From Auxenochlorella pyrenoidosa (taxonomy: Eukaryota; Chlorophyta; Trebouxiophyceae; Chlorellales; Chlorellaceae), in contig KQ481983.1 in assembly GCA_001430745.1 (NCBI GenBank), positions 3,205,665 through 3,269,664 on the forward strand: a stretch of 64,000 nt of DNA, written 5' to 3'. The translations under genes and the position numbers were made by a program. Positions 32,444 through 43,200 of the stretch are shown piece after piece (within the stretch, counting starts at the first letter, position 1; each line of letters starts with the position of its first letter). A model generated the notes under the pieces. That model made no database searches. It was not told the DNA's origin and saw only the letters and a program-made list of their open reading frames with translations.

Positions 32444-34322
32444 ATGTCGACCATCGCAGCGGCCTGCAGAGCTGCTGGCCTGGCGGCAGCCTGCACAGCA
32501 GTGCCCAGCCGGCAGTCCGTGGCGGCCACCAGCAGCAACAATAGCCGATGCAGCTCGCGGCGGCGTTGTCAAGCAGCATGCAGGCGTGCAGCGTGGGCTC
32601 CACCGCCTCGGCGCCTATCCTGCCAGGCAGCTGCCGAGGAGGCGGCTCCAGAGCCTGAGGAGGAGGAGGACGAGGATCGGGAGCCGACCTGGGACGAGAA
32701 GGTCGAGGCGCTGGCCCAGGAGGAGGACGACCTGCGGGAGCAGAGCGGGTGCGGAGCCAGGGGGCTGCGGTTGAACACCCTGCTTACAATGCAGTGCTGC
32801 TGCTGATTCGTGGGCCTGCGAGCCTGAAACGCAATGTGCTGCCTGTGTGCGCTGCATATGATTGCCCCGTGTGTTCTGACAGCCTCGCCCACCCCCGCTG
32901 CCACCCTGCAGCGGCGTCCCCTACCTGCGCGTGTCGCAGCAGCGCGGCCTCAAGAGCTGGGAGCCCGGAAACCTGGAGCTCCGCACGCAGCAGGAGGAGC
33001 AGCAGCAGGCAGAGGGGGAGCAGCGAGAGCAGCAGGGCGCGGCGGCAGCCGGCGCGCCGCCGGCGACGTTTGAGGAGCTGCTGGCACAGCTGCCGGGGCT
33101 GCAGCGTGCGATGCGGGACACGGCGCAGGAGCGGTCGGGGCTCATCCAGGCGCCGGAGCGCGACCCCTGGACCCCTGACCAGCCCTTCCGCTACCCGCGG
33201 CTCGAGGAGCCGGTGCTGAGCGAGTGGGACCTGCGGGCCAAGATGGAGAAGAGGCGGCGGCAGCAGCTGGCGCGCGAGGGTGGGTGGCCTTCGCGCTCCG
33301 GGCGTGGCTCGGCCGCAGCTGACCGGGTCCTGCCCTGCACGCAGTGCTTGCAAGCAGCAGTTGCGGTGGAGCGGCCCAGCGGGCGCAGCCGGGCGCCCCC
33401 TGCGCTCACGCACTGCTGCCGCGCCCCCTGCGGCTCTCCAGGCCTGGCACATGGGCCTCTCCGAATGTTCCAGCCCGGTCTGCCTTGCTCGCCCTTCCCC
33501 GGCCCTGCAGCCTGGAACGCGCGGCGCGCCGAGGTGGGGCTCTACCCCTCGCTGGGCGCCGACTGGCGCAGCGACGTGCGCTGCCAGCAGACGGGCGACC
33601 CCACCGACCCCACGTACCGGGAGTGGACGCACAAGGAGATCTGGGACCTGATCACCCTCAACGGGCAGAACGCCGACCCGCGGGAGGTGGCGCTGTGGGT
33701 GCGCGACCCCGAGGAGATTGCGGGTGCGTGGTGGCGGGCGGCGCCGGCGCGCACGGGGGCTGCCATTGCCCGCGGGTGGCGGGGCAGCCGTGGCTCGAGC
33801 GCCACAGCAAGGGGCCATGTTGTGTGGTGGAAGCAGCAGCGTGTGACAGGGCATGCATGCGCCGCTGGGCAGACTGGTGGAGGAATCCCAGACTGCGGCC
33901 GGCTTACAATGCGGGTCGTGGAGCAGTGTGCTGCTCTGCTGCTTGCAGGCAGGCAGCCCCAAGCGTGCATGCCTCACCTCCCTGCCACCAGCGCTCCCAG
34001 GCGCTCGCTCTCGGCCCACCTCTGTCTCGACCACCCCATCAACAGTGCTTCCCACTCCTCTTGCCCCCCTCCCCCGCCCGCAGACGCCCCTGCCCAGGGC
34101 GGCAAGTACACCATGGACCCCGAGGAGTACTTTGAGTCGGTGGGGGCGCTCATCAATGAGGACGAGCTGGCGGCCATCGCGGGCAGCGCGGGCAGCGCTG
34201 ACGGCGACGCCGACGGCGCCTCGCTGCTGGCGGCAGAGTTCAGCGACTTTGACGACGGGCTAGGCGACTACGACGCCGACTACGGTGCTGCCGCCGGCGG
34301 CGGCGACGACGACGACTTCTGA
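32444..34322 (+). CDS. Acidic, probably plastid-targeted 374-aa protein, unknown function
   Basis: Four exons in consistent phase (32444-32748, 32912-33279, 33511-33723, 34084-34322). The first about 65 residues are Ala/Ser/Arg-rich and free of acids, with LSCQAAAEEAAPEP as a plausible transit-cleavage context. An acidic run follows (EEEEDEDREPTWDEKVEAL), then VPYLRVSQQRGLKSWEPGN, a Gln/Glu-rich coiled segment, DPWTPDQPFRYPRLEEPVLS, and WNARRAEVGLYPSLGADWRS. The best-conserved-looking block is PTYREWTHKEIWDLITLNG with ADPREVALWVRDPEEI. The C-terminus is strongly acidic (SDFDDGLGDYDADYG, ending GGGDDDDF). There are no membrane segments. I do not recognise the family; acid-rich plastid nucleoid or transcription-associated proteins have a similar character, but no motif proves that. 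A TGTAA at 34436-34440 could be the polyadenylation signal. Confidence 0.72.
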
Positions 34323-34759
34323 GCGCCCTGCGCTGCGCATGTGCGCACGCGCTGGCATGAGCAGTTTCCATGCGCCGCACCACGATGCAGCCGCGCTGAT
34401 CCCGCGCTGGTCGCCCACGTGGCCGTGTAAGCTGCGGGGTGCATGTGCACAGAAGTGCGCCCAAGGCAGTCAGCATGCTGCACGATCGCGAGTTGGAGCA
34501 AGCACAGAGGGGCTGTGCCAGCCGTGAAGCAAGCCAGGGTGTAGTGCACGTCGCCTTCCAGTGGTCCACTGTTGTGCCAAGGTTTACAGAGTGTGACATA
34601 AGAGTGGAAGCTTGCTTTCAAAACCCGCGGTATGCCAGGTGGTTGCTTGCTTGCCATGAGTTCACAGGCGCAGGGCGAATCAGCAGCACATTCTCCACAT
34701 CATGCGATATGACTTTTCAATGCTTGAGAGCAGGCAAGACAACAGAAGGCAGAGGCTGC
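34323..34759. other. Convergent 3' region, acidic plastid protein / 128-aa protein
   Basis: 437 bases between two stop codons. It includes TGTAA at 34436, a green-algal type polyadenylation signal about 115 bases after the upstream stop. No gene seen. Confidence 0.45.
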
Positions 34760-35701
34760 TTACAGGCCCATGCCCGCAGTTTGCTGCACCTGCACGCAGG
34801 GCACGAACAGAGGGTGCCGATAGGCGCTCAGAGAGCAAGGGATGCAGCTCCTGCAACGCCCTGGGCAGCAGCGCACACATGCCGTCAACGCTGCAACAGG
34901 GCGCAGCAGGCACTGCACGACCATCCACTTAAGGGCCAGGCAGCCAGGGGCGCAACTCACCAGCTGGAGCGCCTGCAGCTCCTGCAGCAGCCGCTTCTCA
35001 GCAAAGGCTCGCATTAGTGGCTGGTTGGCGGGCAGGTTGACAGACAGCGCCACCGACTGCCGCACACGTTTGGCTGCAGAGGGGGGTATGTGCACAGCAG
35101 GGAAACATAAGACAAATCTTGTCAGGCACGCGGCGTGCAGCTGCGGCCGCACTTCCTGACCAGGCGATTGCGTATTTGGCGTGCCAAGCCAGGTTGTGCA
35201 CAGCATTGGATTGCTGCTGCGCAGGCTGCGCACCAATCCGCTGCGCCATGCTGGTGAGGTCTTCGTCGGCGGCGCCTGGCCCGGGCAGCAGAGAGGTGGC
35301 CGCCGGGACGGGGTCCTGCACGAAATATGGAGTGCAAGACTTGAGAGCCAAGAATCTGACCAGTGGGCAACTGACCCAACTGAGTGGATTATCCATTTGC
35401 TGGACCAAAGTGTTGCAGCAATGGCGAAGGCAGCACCACGCAGTGCTTCACACTTACAGCCGCCGGCCGGCGGCAAGCGCACCAGTCGTGTGGGCGTTGC
35501 GAGGCACAGACTGGCCAGGCGGGGTGGCGCAGTCCCCACCCACGCAAATATCTGGCGCTGCAGAACTACAAGCTGGAAGAAGAGCTGCTGCTGTTCTTGA
35601 TAAATTGCACTGAAGGTGTGCTGCACGAGGCCAGGCGACGGCGAGCCAGCCCCGCCGCCAGGGCCACTGGGAGTTGCCCGTTCTGCAGCGGCTGCTGCCA
35701 T
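34760..35701 (-). CDS. Small 128-aa helical protein, unknown function
   Basis: Four exons (minus: 35701-35540, 35315-35234, 35073-34961, 34789-34760) join in phase to 128 aa. It begins MAAAAAERATPSGPGG, then a helical segment LVQHTFSAIYQEQQQLFFQL running into VVLQRQIFAW. A Pro/Gly linker (DPVPAATSLLPGPGAADED) follows, then a second helical stretch (SMAQRIAKRVRQSVALSVNL, MRAFAEKRLLQELQALQL) and the end VQQTAGMGL. There is no signal peptide or membrane segment. Two amphipathic helices in a short protein suggest a subunit of a larger complex, such as Mediator or an adaptor, but I cannot identify it. Every internal junction has a canonical GT-AG pair. The upstream in-frame sequence to about 36127 looks like 5' UTR. 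Confidence 0.6.
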   Translation of the reverse strand: MAAAAAERATPSGPGGGAGSPSPGLVQHTFSAIYQEQQQLFFQLVVLQRQIFAWVGTAPPRLASLCLATPTRLVRLPPAGGCKCEALRGAAFAIAATLWSSKWIIHSVGSVAHWSDSWLSSLALHISCRTPSRRPPLCCPGQAPPTKTSPAWRSGLVRSLRSSNPMLCTTWLGTPNTQSPGQEVRPQLHAACLTRFVLCFPAVHIPPSAAKRVRQSVALSVNLPANQPLMRAFAEKRLLQELQALQLVSCAPGCLALKWMVVQCLLRPVAALTACVRCCPGRCRSCIPCSLSAYRHPLFVPCVQVQQTAGMGL

Positions 35702-36311
35702 CTCGCTCTCACTGCGCGTCGCAGCCCTGTTGCTCAGTGCGAAGGGAAGAGACAGCGCGCCTACCCCTCTTTGCGGCAATTGATCGCTCGCGAGCTTTCC
35801 TTGAGCAAGTTGGACGAGGTGGCCGATCACACCAGTGCTGAAGAAACAATCAATGGACACAGCAGAGCTGCGGTGCCAGCAGTATTGCCGCTGTGCGCCG
35901 CTCCGCAATGAGGGGGGCAACAGCGCTCCTGCCCTCAAATGTGGGACCTTGCAGCCACCCCAGCTTGATGCACAAGCAGCTCTGATCCAATTGCATACAT
36001 ATTGTTGCGCAGCCACTGCAAACTTTCTGACGCCCTTGTACAACAGTGCATGGCCGCAGGGTGTGCGCACAGGCATACTGCTCCTGTGGTGCCTTCTCCC
36101 ATCAGTGCTCTCCAACCTTGGGCTCACAAATCGATTAAACGATGTGGCTTGGTAATATGAGCAAGAAGCGGCATCAGGGAAGTTCTAGCTTAGCAGGGGG
36201 CTGATGGAGGGAGCAAGGGAACTGCCGGTGGGTCACGAATTGCAAGGTCAGACGTCACTCGGTTGCAATGTGGGGTTGATGGATTTGATGCGAAGTGCTG
36301 CGCGGCACGCG
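35702..36311. other. Region between the 128-aa gene and the phosphatase gene
   Basis: About 610 bases, promoter and 5' UTR of the 128-aa gene plus the 3' UTR of the phosphatase gene; AT-richer around 35980-36190. No coding exon supported. Confidence 0.45.
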
Positions 36312-38082
36312 CTACCCCGCGTGGACGCCCGCCAGCGCCGCCAGGTTTGGCACCACGCAATGCGGCAGCTCATGCTGCTCCGCCGCCGCCAGCGCCGCCT
36401 CTGTCGTCACCCCCGTCAGCGGCAGCGCCGTCTTCAGGCCGCCCGCCCGGCCCAGCGCAATGTCGGTGTCCAGCCGGTCGCCCACGATGAGGGCCTGGTC
36501 GGGGCGCAGGCCGTACTGATCACACAGGAAGGGCAGCAGCCAGGGGCCGCCCTTGCCCACGTTGAAGGCCGGCCGGCCCGTCGCCGTCTCGATGGAGCGC
36601 ACGATGCAGCCGGTGCCGGGCATCATCCTGCCGTTGCCTGCAAGGGCGGCCGCAGCCCGGCGGGCAGGTGCGTCGGCGCTGCAAACACATGGCGCAGTGC
36701 AAGCCTGTGCAGGCGAGCTGGCGGCAAACAGCCTGGTCGGGAGCTTGGCTGTCGATGCGCAGTGCATCTGCGAGCATCCCCTGCCTCACCCATGTTGTCA
36801 GCAGAGTCGAGGTTGGTTGCCACAAAGTGGCAGTCTGGCAGCTCGAGCAGCAGCGCGGACGCCAGGCACAGCTTGCCATAGCTGAACGTGGGGTCCCTGC
36901 AGACAGGGAAAGGCAGAAAGACACTTGCACCCCCATGCAACGTGACAGAAGTCAAGTCGCTGTTATGCCCAACACCTCCGTCACCAAGGCAGCAGTAGCA
37001 GGAGGGTAGCAAGGCGTCTGTTGACCACCGCACGCCGGCTGGGGGTGGCAATGCACAGGCACAGGTGCAACGATAGTGATTGCCAGCAGGTCGCTGCCGC
37101 CGGCTGCGCCTCACCAGCCCACCACCACCGCCCCGATCGCGGGGTCCAGCCGCAGGCCGCCAAACCCCTCTGCCGACCACGCCTGCTCCAACGCCGCCAG
37201 CTCGCCGCCGCTGCTGCCGCCGCCCGCGTCCGCATCGCTGCTGCCGTCGCTGCTGCTGCACAGCTGCTCCCAGGTGCAGTAGTCGATGCCCGCCTCCTCC
37301 ATCTCGTGCGCCATGCCCGCTGTGCCCAGCACCAGCGCGCGCCGGTCAAAGCCGATGGAGGCCAGGTAGGCGGCGGCTGCGTACGAGGTGGGCACCACCT
37401 CCTCGGGGGCGGCCTGGATGCCCAGCGCCGCAAACTTGCGCAGGTACTGCCGCCGCGACTTGCTGCTGTTGTTGGTGAGGAAGAGCAGGCGCAGGCCGCG
37501 CTGGCGCAGGCGCTGCAGGGCCTGCACGGCAGGGAAGCTTGGCGGCGAGGGGAGGTGGCGGCGGCTGCACATTCTGGTGCAGACATACAAAGCAGGATGC
37601 AAAGCCGTCAGCATGTCCACATGACCCCCATGGCGTGCTCACCTCGATGGTACCAGGCAGCAGCTCCATGCCCCGCCAGAGCACGCCGTCACAGTCAAGT
37701 AGCACGGTGCTCACGCCCTCCCACAGCTGCTCCAGCTCCTTGCCATCAGCTGCTGTGAGGCGCTGCGCCAACGCAGGCTCGCCGCCTGCACAAGAAGCCG
37801 ACGCGGCAAGCGGACACGGTCCCTGAGCAGGGAGCCTGTACCTCTGCTAGGTGGATGGCAGTTGGAGCAGCATGGACAATTTGTGCGGCACAGGGCTTCA
37901 CCAGCAGCTGGGTGCTGCCACGGCGGCAAGAGCAAGGCGGCAGAGGGCGGCAGCGGCGACAGCAGGCCGGTGGCGGAGCTGAGCCTGCTGTGAGGGCGGC
38001 TCCCAATCAGCGCGATCGCCATCGCCTCACCTACTGCTCCAGCTTGCGCTGCCGGCGCTTGTGCTGCGCTCCTGACCGTCAT
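36312..38082 (-). CDS. HAD-IIA phosphatase, phosphoglycolate / 4-nitrophenyl phosphatase type
   Basis: Dephosphorylates a small phosphate ester; the best guess is 2-phosphoglycolate from photorespiration. Five exons give 344 aa (minus): 38082-38031, 37785-37643, 37521-37115, 36896-36790, 36637-36312. HAD motif I is VLLDCDGVLWRG (nucleophile and acid/base Asp), motif II is LLFLTNNSSKSR, motif III includes the Lys of FNVGKGGP, and motif IV is LIVGDRLDTDIALG. The cap domain has DPTFSYGKLCLASALLL and ATNLDSADNMG. The first exon (MTVRSAAQAPAAQAGAVG) was chosen because its GTGAGG donor joins in phase to GEPALAQRLTAADGKELEQ, where no ATG exists. It resembles a short organellar leader, but a cytosolic location is possible. 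A Ser/Asp/Gly insert (SSSDGSSDADAGGGSSGGE) sits in the cap domain. The upstream gene is on the same strand. Confidence 0.9.
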
Positions 38083-39351
38083 CCTGTGCTGCCGGCGGCA
38101 CGGGAGGGAAGCGTGGCAAATTGATGCGGAAGCGCAATGCATTCCGAGCACCTGACCTTTCAAATCCACGCAGGGAACTGGCCCATGCCCTGTTGCAAGT
38201 ATGCAGACGTCTTGGCGCACTGCTGGCGGTTCTCACGTAGCACAGGTTTACTTCCCCACAGATGAGCTAGCCCCAGGCGTGCAGTGCATTACAGATGCTA
38301 TTTGCCTGCACAGCTAGAGACTGAATAGCATTCACAGGAGTTGGACAAGAATCCATGCATGTCGGACACGCTTGCCCCTGTCATGCGAGGTGAGCCGTCA
38401 GCATATGCATCCTCTGCTCTTCGCCACTCATCAGACGGCAACCCTTGCAATTTGCTCCTGCTCATATCCCTGTGCAGCTGAAATCACTGGCCTGCATCTG
38501 CACTTGGCACTGCATCCAATACACCAGCTGAAATGTGGCCGAACAGGTCGACACAGAGCATGCAGCGCCCTGAACGCGTTATGTCCGGTTCCTCGCCACA
38601 GTACAGCAGCACACGCCCTGCTGCAGGGTCGCCCTGGCTGTTGCGCTATTGGTGTTTAAAGGCTCGATGTTCTGAGCCAAAATTCAACTTCTGGTCCAAA
38701 ATACACAGGCTGCAAGCCAACCGTCTTAAGGGTTTGTACTAAAAAGAAAGAGAGAAGGCCAAAGCAACGGCAAGTCCCCGGCTGGCCGCAACCCAGCATA
38801 GCAGTTAGCAGAAGGGCACCCAGAGTTGCGTCATGTAAGGAAGGAAGGGAGTTACATACATCTAGGCTGCTGCGTAACACCCCCTCCACCTGTATCCCTA
38901 TGAGTGGGCCAGCTGGGCAGCCTGCAGGTTGCCTCTGTCAAGGGTATTCGGTGCATGCGGGGCGGGGGCAGTTTGGTCCCCCCAGGTGGTAGCAAGTTTG
39001 GAGGGGCGCCGCCTATCTGCGAAAAGGGCTGCAGGTGACGCACAGCCCTGCAATGCAGCAGTCGCTGCAGTCGTCGTTGGAAGAGCACCTGCAGACGGGT
39101 GGGTCAGCATGAGCAGCCAGCCAGTGGGGCCCCGACCGGGGATGCAGAGAGGCAGCTGGACGAGCGGCCCCGCCGCCAACACGCCAAGGAGCCCGTTTAG
39201 CCCTATCAGCGCTCGTGCCGCCAACAGGCCAGGTGCAGGAGCCTGAGATGGGAGGACTCCGGTCCATGCAGCTGTTCATTGCCCCTTCTCTCAATCACCC
39301 CCCATCAACACGAGGTGCGCAGTTGGGGTGGGGTGGGGTGGGGTGGTGTGT
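38083..39351. other. Long non-coding-looking region upstream of the phosphatase gene
   Basis: About 1.27 kb, AT-richer than average (38640-38760) and without a confident gene. A minus-strand open frame (39224-38898) starts with a hydrophobic stretch (LIGLNGLLGVLAAGPL) and a plausible CAG|GTGCTC donor, so it could be an exon of a gene hidden in the gap, but it has no recognised family. Confidence 0.4.
39323..39351. repeat. (GGGGT)n repeat abutting an assembly gap
   Basis: Four GGGGT units and GGTGTGT run straight into the N block at 39352; the other side of the gap starts TGCGCGCACACACACA. Simple repeats on both sides suggest the gap is repeat-driven. Confidence 0.85.
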
Positions 39352-40205
39352 NNNNNNNNNNNNNNNNNNNNNNNNNNNNNNNNNNNNNNNNNNNNNNNNN
39401 NNNNNNNNNNNNNNNNNNNNNNNNNNNNNNNNNNNNNNNNNNNNNNNNNNNNNNNNNNNNNNNNNNNNNNNNNNNNNNNNNNNNNNNNNNNNNNNNNNNN
39501 NNNNNNNNNNNNNNNNNNNNNNNNNNNNNNNNNNNNNNNNNNNNNNNNNNNNNNNNNNNNNNNNNNNNNNNNNNNNNNNNNNNNNNNNNNNNNNNNNNNN
39601 NNNNNNNNNNNNNNNNNNNNNNNNNNNNNNNNNNNNNNNNNNNNNNNNNNNNNNNNNNNNNNNNNNNNNNNNNNNNNNNNNNNNNNNNNNNNNNNNNNNN
39701 NNNNNNNNNNNNNNNNNNNNNNNNNNNNNNNNNNNNNNNNNNNNNNNNNNNNNNNNNNNNNNNNNNNNNNNNNNNNNNNNNNNNNNNNNNNNNNNNNNNN
39801 NNNNNNNNNNNNNNNNNNNNNNNNNNNNNNNNNNNNNNNNNNNNNNNNNNNNNNNNNNNNNNNNNNNNNNNNNNNNNNNNNNNNNNNNNNNNNNNNNNNN
39901 NNNNNNNNNNNNNNNNNNNNNNNNNNNNNNNNNNNNNNNNNNNNNNNNNNNNNNNNNNNNNNNNNNNNNNNNNNNNNNNNNNNNNNNNNNNNNNNNNNNN
40001 NNNNNNNNNNNNNNNNNNNNNNNNNNNNNNNNNNNNNNNNNNNNNNNNNNNNNNNNNNNNNNNNNNNNNNNNNNNNNNNNNNNNNNNNNNNNNNNNNNNN
40101 NNNNNNNNNNNNNNNNNNNNNNNNNNNNNNNNNNNNNNNNNNNNNNNNNNNNNNNNNNNNNNNNNNNNNNNNNNNNNNNNNNNNNNNNNNNNNNNNNNNN
40201 NNNNN
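39352..40205. other. Assembly gap (854 N)
   Basis: Unsequenced run between the phosphatase upstream region and the stop of the LamG-like gene. Confidence 0.99.
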
Positions 40206-40254
40206 TGCGCGCACACACACATCAGCAAGCAGGACCTCCTGGCCTTGCAGCGAC

Positions 40255-43200
40255 TCACTGGCCACAGTAGCCCCCACCGGTGCCGCCGGTCACGCAGTTG
40301 CCAGACTGGCACTGGCCGTCGCTGGTGCAGCCGGGAGCGCCGTTGGGCAGCTTTGGCAGGCAGAAGGCGCCGCCGATGAGGGGCTGCGAGAAGCAGGCCT
40401 GGTTGGACGCGCAGTTGCTGTCGGCGGAGCAGCGGGTGGGTATGGCGACCAGCTGGCCGTTGAGGTCAATCACCGTGCGGAAGGTCCGGGAGCCCCGGGG
40501 CATCTGCAGGGCATGGCACGGCAGGGCGCGGCGCGGTCGGGGCCTCGGAGGCCTGCAGAGCACCTGCGCTGCACATGGGCTAGGCGGCGTACCGCTTGCA
40601 GCACCGAGGCACGCTGCCTCACGGCAGCGGGGTTGTGTCTGGGGGATGGGGCTGGGCACTGCTGGGCAGGCACGCCTCACCGTCAGGTACACGCCCACCA
40701 CAGCGCTAGAGGAGGCGCTGACGCCGGCGAGCTTGAGGAGGTTGGCGACCTGCGGCGGAGCAGGGGCACGGGAACAGCCGGGTGCAACCTGGTACGCAAG
40801 TCTGCGGTCCAAGCAGAAGGCCTCTGGTGGCGAGGTGTGGCAAGCCCGGACACCGGGCGGTTAGCCTGGGCAGTGGAGTCAGTGGGGGGCTGCCCTGCCC
40901 GCCCCCTCACCGCGCTGGGGATCTTGAAGCCGGCGCCGGCGCCGGCCCGCAGGCGCACGCCGCCGCCTGCCGGGCTGGCAAACACATCCATGGACAGACT
41001 GGCTGCAGCGAAGTTGCCCGACAGGAAGTCGTCCAGGATGCCGCCCACTGCCGGCACGGCCGAGATGAGCTTGTTGACGCTGACGGCGTTGGACAGGTGG
41101 ATCCACACCTTGTCGTTCTGGACAGCGCATATGGCGGTCACGGTGCCCAGGCCCCTGCAGGCCAAGGGGGCAGCAAGGGCCGGCACCAAAGGGGCGTGCT
41201 GAAGCATCCCTGCTGCTGTGGACCTGGGGCAAAGCAGGCAAGAAGTGTGCACCCCGGCGCAGCAGCGGGACCATGGCCATCACACAGCAGCAGAGCAGGC
41301 ATGCATGCATGCAGGCAGGCAGGCAGCTGTTCGTCTGCTTGCTGAATTGGCATCCCGTGCACCTGAGGTCGATGGTGACATCCCCCACGAGCACCAGCTT
41401 GGGGGCCACCGTCACTTTGATGAGCACCGTCACCGGGTTGGTGTACCTGACCATGACGTAGCCATCAGAGCTGCACATTGAACAACCGTGGCCATGCGCA
41501 CTGCACTAAGAACTGCGAATACAACAGCACCCGGGCGCGGTGGATTAAAGTCGAGGCCCAACAAGGGCAGAAGGGCCACTGCGAGGCTTCCCAGGCGCCC
41601 AGTGCCCGGAAGGCCTGAGGCTCCGGCCCCATGCCATTGGATGCCATTGCACCTGAACCCGATCGCAATGTAGCTAGTTATGCCGAATGTCCCGCCAACG
41701 CCGCCCGCCACGTAGACATGCCCGGACAGGAAGGAAAGGCCCTGGTCCGTGCCTGCAGCAGTGGCCAGGCTTGGCAAGTGCAGGCCGCTCGGCCTGCAGC
41801 TAAGCAAGGCTGCACCTGAACATCTCCAGAACGGCTCTCCAGAGCCCTGGCCGCCACGCTGGTGGCGCAGCTCTGCCGTGGGCCTCACCTCGGGATGTCT
41901 GCCCAATGGTGGGCGTCCACACAGAGGATGTGGGGTCGGGCACCTTGAGGGTGCCCCTCTGCAAGGGCGGGCGGGGCGTGCAAGGTGCAGGCACATGGGC
42001 AGGCACGTGCGGGGCATGAGCGCCTCTGTGCCCACACTTGGTCCCTGCAGGTTGGCAGCTGGCCTGCGCTGTGAAGCACTGGGGGCATGCGCAGCACACC
42101 TTGGAGAAGCCAAACGCGTCCAGCTGCACGTCGACCTTGACGTACTGCCCCACCGGGAAGCTGATCTTCAGGAAGTTTATGCCTGCATGTGGTGGTGGTG
42201 GTGACGAGTGTGCAGGGGGATGCGGCGGGGGCGGCATGGTGGACTGCGGGCCCACAACCTTGATGCCGCGCATGGGCAGGGCTGCACTCGAGGGAGGCCG
42301 GCCTCATGCTGGGCAAGCGCGCCAGCCGTACCATCACCCTCTATCAACGCCAAGCTAACTGGTGCACAGCACTCGGATGCGGCGCGCATGGCCCGGCCTG
42401 CTGCGCTCTGCCAGCATGCTCTGGCCCACGACATGCAGTGCGTCGTGCATGTCACGCATCGTGCATGCTCTGTCGCGCAGCACTGGCACTTGCCCATGAG
42501 GACATCCACATCGGGGGAGCAGGGGTTGACAGCAATGCACAGGGCGGGGTCCAGCACGCCGTTGACCATCAGGCTCAGCGAGGACTTGAGGCCTGTGAAC
42601 ACAGCCTTCAGGTCGTCGGGCAGGCTGTTGAACAGCGGCGAGTTGAGGAACACAGACAGCCTGCAGGTGTGCCAAGAACAGAGCAGGTTAGCTGCAGCAA
42701 GGGTTGTGGCTTGTTGTGGGCCTCGTAACATGCACAGCGCAGCACCTTGGCAGCACTCCAAACAGGTAGGAGTTGGCCGGGTTGATGGGCGCCTTGCTGC
42801 AGGCGGCAAACATGCTGCCAAGGTTGGGATCGGATGCCAGGGCGATGGCCTGCAGGGTGGAGGGAGAGGTCTTCAGCCTTTCACCCCCTATGGAAGCACT
42901 TGAGGTGCAGTCTTAAGCCGGCAGTATGCTTGCAGCCACAGTTAACTTCTTGCTGTGTATGGCCGCACACGGTTGCCATGACGGGTGTTCTTCAACACTG
43001 ACCGTGGAGCCATTCAGCACTGGCACGGTGCAGTTCACCAGCTCTGGTGGCAGCACAGTCTGCGCCCTGCGGACACAGCGCGGTTGTGGCGGTGGGGGTG
43101 TTCGCGTTGGGTGTTGGCAAGGCGGGGTGGCAAGCAGTGCACAGTGCAAGAGGGGCAGCCTGCATGTGGATGGTATGCGGTGACGCTGCTGCAAGTGCAT

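Noticed and set aside
34760..36127. A 455-codon open frame on the minus strand as one large protein
   Set aside because: Only short parts look coding; the frame crosses strong splice sites that join into a 128-aa protein, and the 5' half has no family features.
38898..39224. Hydrophobic minus-strand frame as a confident gene
   Set aside because: One hydrophobic stretch and one possible donor are not enough; kept only as a possibility in the region note.
39279..41202. Long open frames through the 854-base gap
   Set aside because: They are produced by N runs that contain no stop codons.
41298..41326. GCAT/GCAG tandem run as a CRISPR-like or mobile-element repeat
   Set aside because: It is a simple intronic microsatellite without spacers or flanking duplications.
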